From Macrotrachela quadricornifera (taxonomy: Eukaryota; Rotifera; Eurotatoria; Philodinida; Philodinidae): DNA of 64,000 nt. The DNA lies in NCBI GenBank assembly GCA_022393335.1, contig JAJEKB010021681.1, forward strand, positions 105,808-169,807, given 5' to 3'. Shown piece after piece: positions 58,295 to 64,000 of this stretch. The translations under genes were made by a program, and so were the position numbers. The notes under the pieces are model-generated. The model made no database searches and was not told the DNA's origin. It was given only the letters and a program-made list of their open reading frames with translations. Position 1 is the first letter of the stretch. Each line of letters opens with the position of its first letter.

Positions 58295-59489
58295 ATGACA
58301 GAAGTGCAATCGTCGGACGTTGACGACACGGTCAATGTAAAGTCGAATAACATAGAAAAACTCGTCAATAAATCGATATCATCTTCTGGACCATCGACAA
58401 CTTCGATGACTAATCGTATTTTTGCTCCACTTAATGTACCATGGCATCGCCGTTGTGAAACGTTAACTGTTTTTGTATGGTGGTTAATGCCATGGACTTG
58501 TCTGTATTTAACGTTAGCTTGTCTTCGTTCTGACCGTTGGTATATAACTGGGAGCATGCTTCTTTATATAACATGGATGATCATATTCCGAAGACATCAT
58601 CAGGAAGGTGGTAATAGACAACAGTGGCTTCGTCGATTTATTTGGTGGAAATGGTTTGCTAGTTCGTAGTGAATTCACATTTTCTTTTTCTTTAAGTTTT
58701 TCTCTCATTGTATTTTCAGACTATTTTCCGATTCACTTACATAAAACATGCGATTTATCTCCTGATCGTCCTTATATATTTGGTTGTCATCCTCATGGAA
58801 TTATTTCTTTAGGAGCTTTTGGTAATTTTGCCACTGAAGCTACCGGTTTTGAAAATTTATTTCCCGGTATTAATCTTCGTTTCCTTGTCCTTAATTCCAA
58901 TTTTCATATACCATTTTATGAAATGTTTTTAACAATGATGGGTATATGTGATGCATCTAAAGAATCATGCAATTACATTTTACAAAAAGGTAAAGGTAAT
59001 AGTATTCTGTTAGTTCTTGGTGGTTCTAGAGAAGCATTAGATGCACGTCCATCTTCCGAATATCTCTTAACGCTTAAAAATCGTAAAGGTTTCATTAAAA
59101 TTGCTCTTGCAAATGGTGCAAGTTTAGTTCCTGTATTTTCATTTGGTGAAAATGATTTGTATGATCAAGTGAATAATCCACGTGGATCAATATTACGCAA
59201 AATACAAGTAACTCTACAGAAAAAGATGGGCTATTCATTACCACTCTTTCATGGACGTGGCATTTTTCAATATAAATTCGGGCTTTTACCTAAACGACAT
59301 CCAATTAACGCATATGTTGGTGCACCAATTGAAGTACCAAAATTGCCTCCAGATCAAATAACACCTCAAATAATTAATGAGTATCATACGAAATACATGA
59401 ATGCATTAACTGATTTATTTAATACACACAAAGCAAAACACGGTAATGAAAACTCATCGATCGTTTTTGTCGATGATACCGATAAATAG
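58295..59489 (+). CDS. DGAT2/MOGAT-family acyltransferase
   Basis: Diacylglycerol (or monoacylglycerol) O-acyltransferase of the endoplasmic reticulum, which uses acyl-CoA for triacylglycerol synthesis. Two exons: 58295-58661 and 58720-59489 (378 residues). The N-terminus holds a polar segment, then two hydrophobic stretches (LTVFVWWLMPWTCLYLTLAC and SMLLYITWMIIF) forming the membrane hairpin. Family motifs in order are YFP; YIFGCHPHGIISLGAFGNF with the HPHG active-site block (58788-58799); FPGI; GGSREAL; RKGFIKIALANGASLVPVFS with FGEN; and FHGRG. Length is normal. The intron is about 58 bp. The donor consistent with phase is the unusual A|GTTCGT at 58662; a better-looking GTAGTG four bases on would break the frame. 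DGAT2 and MOGAT cannot be told apart here. Confidence 0.93.
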
Positions 59490-62400
59490 ATTGATATAAA
59501 TATTTTTTCAAATCGGACAAATGAATTATGATTATACTCTTCTACTAATCTCTAACCTTTTACAATAAAATTAGATTTACACGAGAAAAAGGTTACTTGT
59601 ATGAAGAATAATTATGAAAAAAGCAAATATGCAGAAAACCATATCATTTTCAATTATCTTTCTAATCAAGATATCTCTGTGTCTATTGTGAATACCGTAT
59701 GCGATTTACTCGATAGTCTAGCCCAACAATTGGCTACTATTGTAATGATCTCATAGTCTTTTATTAATGTAATGATGATTATATCGGAAGAATGTCATTG
59801 AACGAAAGCTTATATATGGGATCCACCAGAAAAATATGTTTGCTTTTGTGAAGTATGATTGATAATGAATGCTGAAATGTAGGTCGAGAAAATTAAATCC
59901 TTCCACCCAATTCTATTCCACAAATCATGACGGATATACCTGTATGCTGTTTTAAATTTTTGGAATCTCATACTTACAGATTTCCAAAGGATTTTTCAAG
60001 AGTGCATCGATTTAAAATTCTAAAATCCAAATATGTTTTTACCTATCTTGATACGTTTTTTAGCTCTTCTCAAAGATCACAACAGATATTACTACGTGCT
60101 CATCCTTTGATCGCATCACATATTTTGATTAAGATAAAGAATGTCTAAATGCTCTTTGGCTCAAAAAGCTTTTAATGTTACTTCCAAATGGAAATGTTAA
60201 CAATTAAAATCATAATGAATAGATAGAGAATTTAAGTATCTAAAATTTATTTGAATCAGTTAACTATCTTGACAATCAATCGGAAAAAGTATGCTAAAAA
60301 AATCTACAATAATATTTTTTTTCGTTGTATTCATTTTTCTTCAATATGTAGAATAAACGTTTGAAATAAAAATTTCAGATGCGTATTTGACTTCTGCATT
60401 GATGTTCTTTCATACCAGTTGATTTTTTGTTCAGCTTTCCTCGAAAACATTCATTAGATGTAAACTCAAAAAAATGCATATTTGATTTAGATGAAATTGT
60501 AATAAAAAAGGATGATAATATGAATCACTTTTTTTGATCAAGGCACGTAAAGAAACTAATTAGGAACTATAAATTGTTGTTATGATGATTTGGTTTTATT
60601 GATGTACATTGAAATGTGATAGAATGAGCGATTATATTCCTCTGTACCCACTTTCTATCTCTTTTTTTCTTGGATTTTTCTTTTCATTTTCTTCTTTTCA
60701 TTGTTTTCGTTCGTTTACTCATCATATCTATGCAGTACATATCTTAGAACAAGTAGATAATCTACCTGTCACCTTGATCTTGTAGCTTATTGTACTTTCT
60801 AAGATCTTATCATCATCATCATTCTTTTCCACTATAGTAAAATTTCCAGCAATGTTTTTCATTATATGATACTAGATTTTGCAAAACTGATCTGAATTGT
60901 TCAATTTGATGATGATACATAAGTTGTTATTACTTTAGGCTAATCAAAAATGTTAATAATTTTAGATAAGATATGAAACGAAAGAGATATTTTTAATTTT
61001 ATTTTATTCAATGTTTACAATAGTTGCCAAGATTATTTGTAGATTAGATTCGTTCTAACAATTTGTCAAAAGTTCTTTGAAATTCTTTTTTCCAGAATAT
61101 TTTAGTTATCTAAAACAAAAACCTATAAACTAATCATGTTGGTTCGTTCGATCGACTTCTAGGACTTGAGGGTGAGAATTTATTGAAATTGTGTGAGAAA
61201 TCACGACAATTCTGTTGATGATAGAATTCATATTTGCTTTGGGTAGGTTTATCGCGTGTTATCTAATGTGAATTGAATCGCAAGCATAGTTTAAATAAAA
61301 ATAAGAAACGATACATCATGGTTGTTATATGGAAAATTGACTACAACCTTTTGTTAATGTAATATGAAAATAAAGAGAGTCATTGTACAAAGCAAATATA
61401 AAATTGATTAGCAATAATAAGCCATCGCACACTTACTGAATCTTGTGTACTGCAATATTTTGCTAAATGATTACATCAAATGTAATACAACTAATTAAAT
61501 AAATGATCTTGATTAGTTGCTGCGGTTTTCATGATAGTTAAAATCTTTGGGAAGCAGAGTTCGAGAAACGTTTAAAAACTTGTAAGAAAGAATTTAACTT
61601 TCTATAAAAAGGACATGTCAACTATTGCAAATATTTAATAAATTTAAATTAAAAGTATCTCTTTTATCTTCATATTTTTATTTAATGGTATCGGAATTTT
61701 TTTTCTTTTAGTCCTCAATATTTTTTCATAATATCTGGAAGAATAAATTCAATAGAAAAAACTTACAGATATGGTTTCTTTTATTTAATATTATAAAACT
61801 ACAAGACGCTGATATTCATGTAAAAAAACACAAAAAATAAATCAAATTTTAATCGATTTTTAATCATAAAAATGGTCGCTTATAATTAATTATTACCTAT
61901 CAATATTTTTTAATCCATTCTTACGTTTAATCGGTTATTTACTTAGATAATCGATTTTAATCGTGTATATCGAAGATAAACGTTTTTGATAAGATTCGAA
62001 TTGGAAACCTAATCTTTCTGTGTTTTTTTTATTTCTCTTGTTAAGAAACTGCGGACCTGGTGCTACACTAACGTCAAACAACTAGACTAAAGTTGGAACT
62101 GATATTTAAGATCCCAGGTGTACATAAACGGTTCGTAAATGGCAATAAATCGATAAAAATTGATGATTTTACGGAGATTCGACATTTTTCATATAAAAAT
62201 ACCAGTGAATAACACAGATACGGATATATTACTAGATGTTTTACCGGACACCACTCAAGGCCCGTGATCAAATACACTTTACGCACTATTTTTAACCGTT
62301 TTTCTAAATTTTTGGTGGTGAGTTTATGGAATATATCTAGCAATTGTTTACGTAGTGTTCGGTATTTCCGTAAAATGTAATCTTAATGTCGAGATAAATA

Positions 62401-62654
62401 GGCAAAGTATTTAAATTAATAAATAATCAGTTTTCGTTCTTTAGATTCAACTCACTATCTTAACGAACAGTAAGTATTTATTTGGATAAATAAATTTTCT
62501 TCTCCGTTTAAATTCATCTCAACATCGAAATTAATAGTAAGTATATATTGAAATGAATTTTATCTTTTGTTTTTATATTATTTACAATGTTAGTATGCTA
62601 TATCAAATGAAATGGTACTTACTAATCTGATTGAATAGCTGAATTCTTTTTTAT
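59490..62654. other. intergenic, no gene seen
   Basis: 3.2 kb of AT-rich sequence. It has pyrimidine-rich runs near 60650-60710 and clustered TAATCGATTTTAATC-like motifs at 61845-61970. No coding frame or RNA gene is supportable. Confidence 0.35.
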
Positions 62655-62785
62655 CATTCTGTTTCCATAGTGTATTGGAGAACTATAATTTTTTTATCAG
62701 TTATAGCACTCGTATGGTATCTTACGTTTACTATAAGTGGTAAAAAAAATTATAGTTATACCTGATACATTATAGAAACAGCATG
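62655..62785. repeat. short MITE-like inverted repeat
   Basis: Arms of about 47 nt: TGTTTCCATAGTGTATTGGA followed by ACTATAATTTTTTTAT on the left, and the reverse complement of ...ATAGTTATACCTGATACATT...AGAAACA on the right. A loop of about 25 nt separates them. No clear target duplication. Confidence 0.6.
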
Positions 62786-64000
62786 ATAAAATTAAGAATA
62801 CAGCCATTCCATCAGATTAATTAGTGCCATATGTATTGTATGTTAAAACAATATAGAAGTCTAGCAGGATTCGAGGCGAAGAAAGCTTCGTCCTGGAATA
62901 ATCGGAAAACAAAAAAAGAATATCGTAAACGGATATATTATGGCATGTTTACGGCCGTTTAGGTTGACTTTATGGTATAAAACAGCTAACCGTATTATAT
63001 TGGTAAAGTTAGTGAAAACGGCCAAATACGATCCGTTTACGACAGGGATACAATACATTCGGTAATTCTGCGACTAATAACACGGAATAATATTGACCGA
63101 AAACGGATCGTATATTCATGGTATATTGCCGTAAATATCCTGTTTCTACATTGGTTACGGCCTGTTATTGGGTCACCGACGAGCGTGTTTTGATAAATCT
63201 AGATTGTTTCAAAATTGTGAAGGTGCAATTACATCAGTAATCGATTATGATTTCTTGAATTGAAATCAATTTTAAGCGATTATGTTTATAATTCATTAAA
63301 CTGAATTATATTTTGAATCATTTGTTGCGAATGTAAAAAGGAAAATTGGTTTTAATTGACTTTCACCGAACAACATAAATTAAAACTAATTATTTCACAT
63401 ATTTCAATCGAAAAATGTCATATCTAACCGATTTTAGTCTGCTTTTTTTCACATATGAAATAGAATCCACACCATTTTTTAATCAATTATTATGATTTCT
63501 CAGGACCAATTTCATTTCAATGGATTCAGATAAAGATAGAAACATCGATTATTGCATCTAATTTGATCGAAAATTGTCATATTTAATCAATCTTTTTTAC
63601 ACGATCGAGATTTGTCCCATTCTTATGATTCCTTTGGAGATTTTAACATTTATTAAAACGTTTTATCAGTCTTCATTATGGTTTTTTTCTATAATTAAGA
63701 TCTATCTCATGATAACATCTATAAAATTTATGAAATATCGATATTATTAAAAATATATATAATCTCTTAGATATTTAGCGATTTCAATTAGAAAACATCT
63801 ATATAATGTCGTGTATATCATTTAATTATCATCTCTAGATAATCTGATATTAAGTTTATGCTAATGATTAGTATGACTTTCATAATTACATCTATTAAAG
63901 TTTACTTGTTAAGAAAAAAAAATCAGATAGATTGGAGAGCAAAACACGTTGGTGAAGTTAGCGGCAGATTCGAGTAAAACAAGGAAACATTCGCACACAA
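62786..64000. other. repeat-bearing intergenic end of window
   Basis: At 62870-63180 a patch less AT-rich than its surroundings holds many TACGG/CCGTA motifs in both orientations (for example TTTACGGCCGTTTA). At about 63400-63660 two diverged copies share a TCGAAAA-TGTCATAT-TAA pattern and TTATGATT. No gene seen. Confidence 0.4.

Noticed and set aside
62030..62090. Possible tRNA-like segment around GCGGACCTGGTGCTACACTA
   Set aside because: I could not fold an acceptor stem, anticodon arm and T arm from it.
1..64000. CRISPR arrays, rRNA genes, bacterial operons
   Set aside because: There are no regularly spaced short repeats with unique spacers and no rRNA-like sequence; introns throughout show nuclear eukaryotic DNA.

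Overview
The window is AT-rich eukaryotic nuclear DNA with many short GT-AG introns. Its gene set (orphan GPCRs, a STRA6-like protein, ADP-ribosyltransferase relics, modular ectodomain proteins and a Hint-bearing hog protein) and its many decayed transposons fit a bdelloid rotifer or a close relative. That placement is inference from content; no search was run. Two runs of N (6918-7317 and 39642-40060) are assembly gaps, and both are flanked by repeats.

Layout. 1-5 kb: a two-exon GPCR (+) and a STRA6-like gene (-) carrying two in-frame stops and one frame break. 5-8 kb: a long foldback repeat next to gap 1. 8-11.5 kb: a leucine-rich-repeat gene, a second foldback and a claudin-like four-TM gene (+). 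11.7-13.8 kb: a type II membrane protein with two LamG-like domains (-). 14.3-16.7 kb: decayed coding DNA including an ADP-ribosyltransferase pseudogene. 18-18.7 kb: a foldback with 42-bp internal repeats. 19.3-21.4 kb: a second type II membrane protein, with a Thr/Ser 33-bp repeat stalk and a carbohydrate-binding-like domain (-). 23.8-27.6 kb: an apparently intact, complete LINE with a 12-bp target-site duplication, followed by a MULE transposase remnant.

31.5-42.5 kb: a foldback and then the most remarkable locus, a 10-kb ten-exon gene (+). It joins a cytoplasmic tail and TM anchor to an S/T-rich mucin-like region of about 2,000 residues, two EGF modules and a C-terminal Hedgehog-type Hint domain; a foldback sits in one intron. 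45.1-45.5 kb: a small unrecognised gene (-). 49.2-53.7 kb: a five-exon secreted protein (+) whose last intron holds another foldback. 55.7-56.7 kb: a decayed Tc1/mariner-like element. 58.3-59.5 kb: a DGAT2-family acyltransferase (+). The remaining 4.5 kb is AT-rich and repeat-bearing, with no gene seen.

There is no operon logic. Three genes (11.7-13.8, 19.3-21.4 and 32.4-42.5 kb) share one plan: a soluble cytoplasmic tail, one TM helix, then an ectodomain built mostly of phase-1 exons. This suggests a lineage-specific style of exon-shuffled surface protein. All exon joins were worked out by hand from splice motifs and reading phase.
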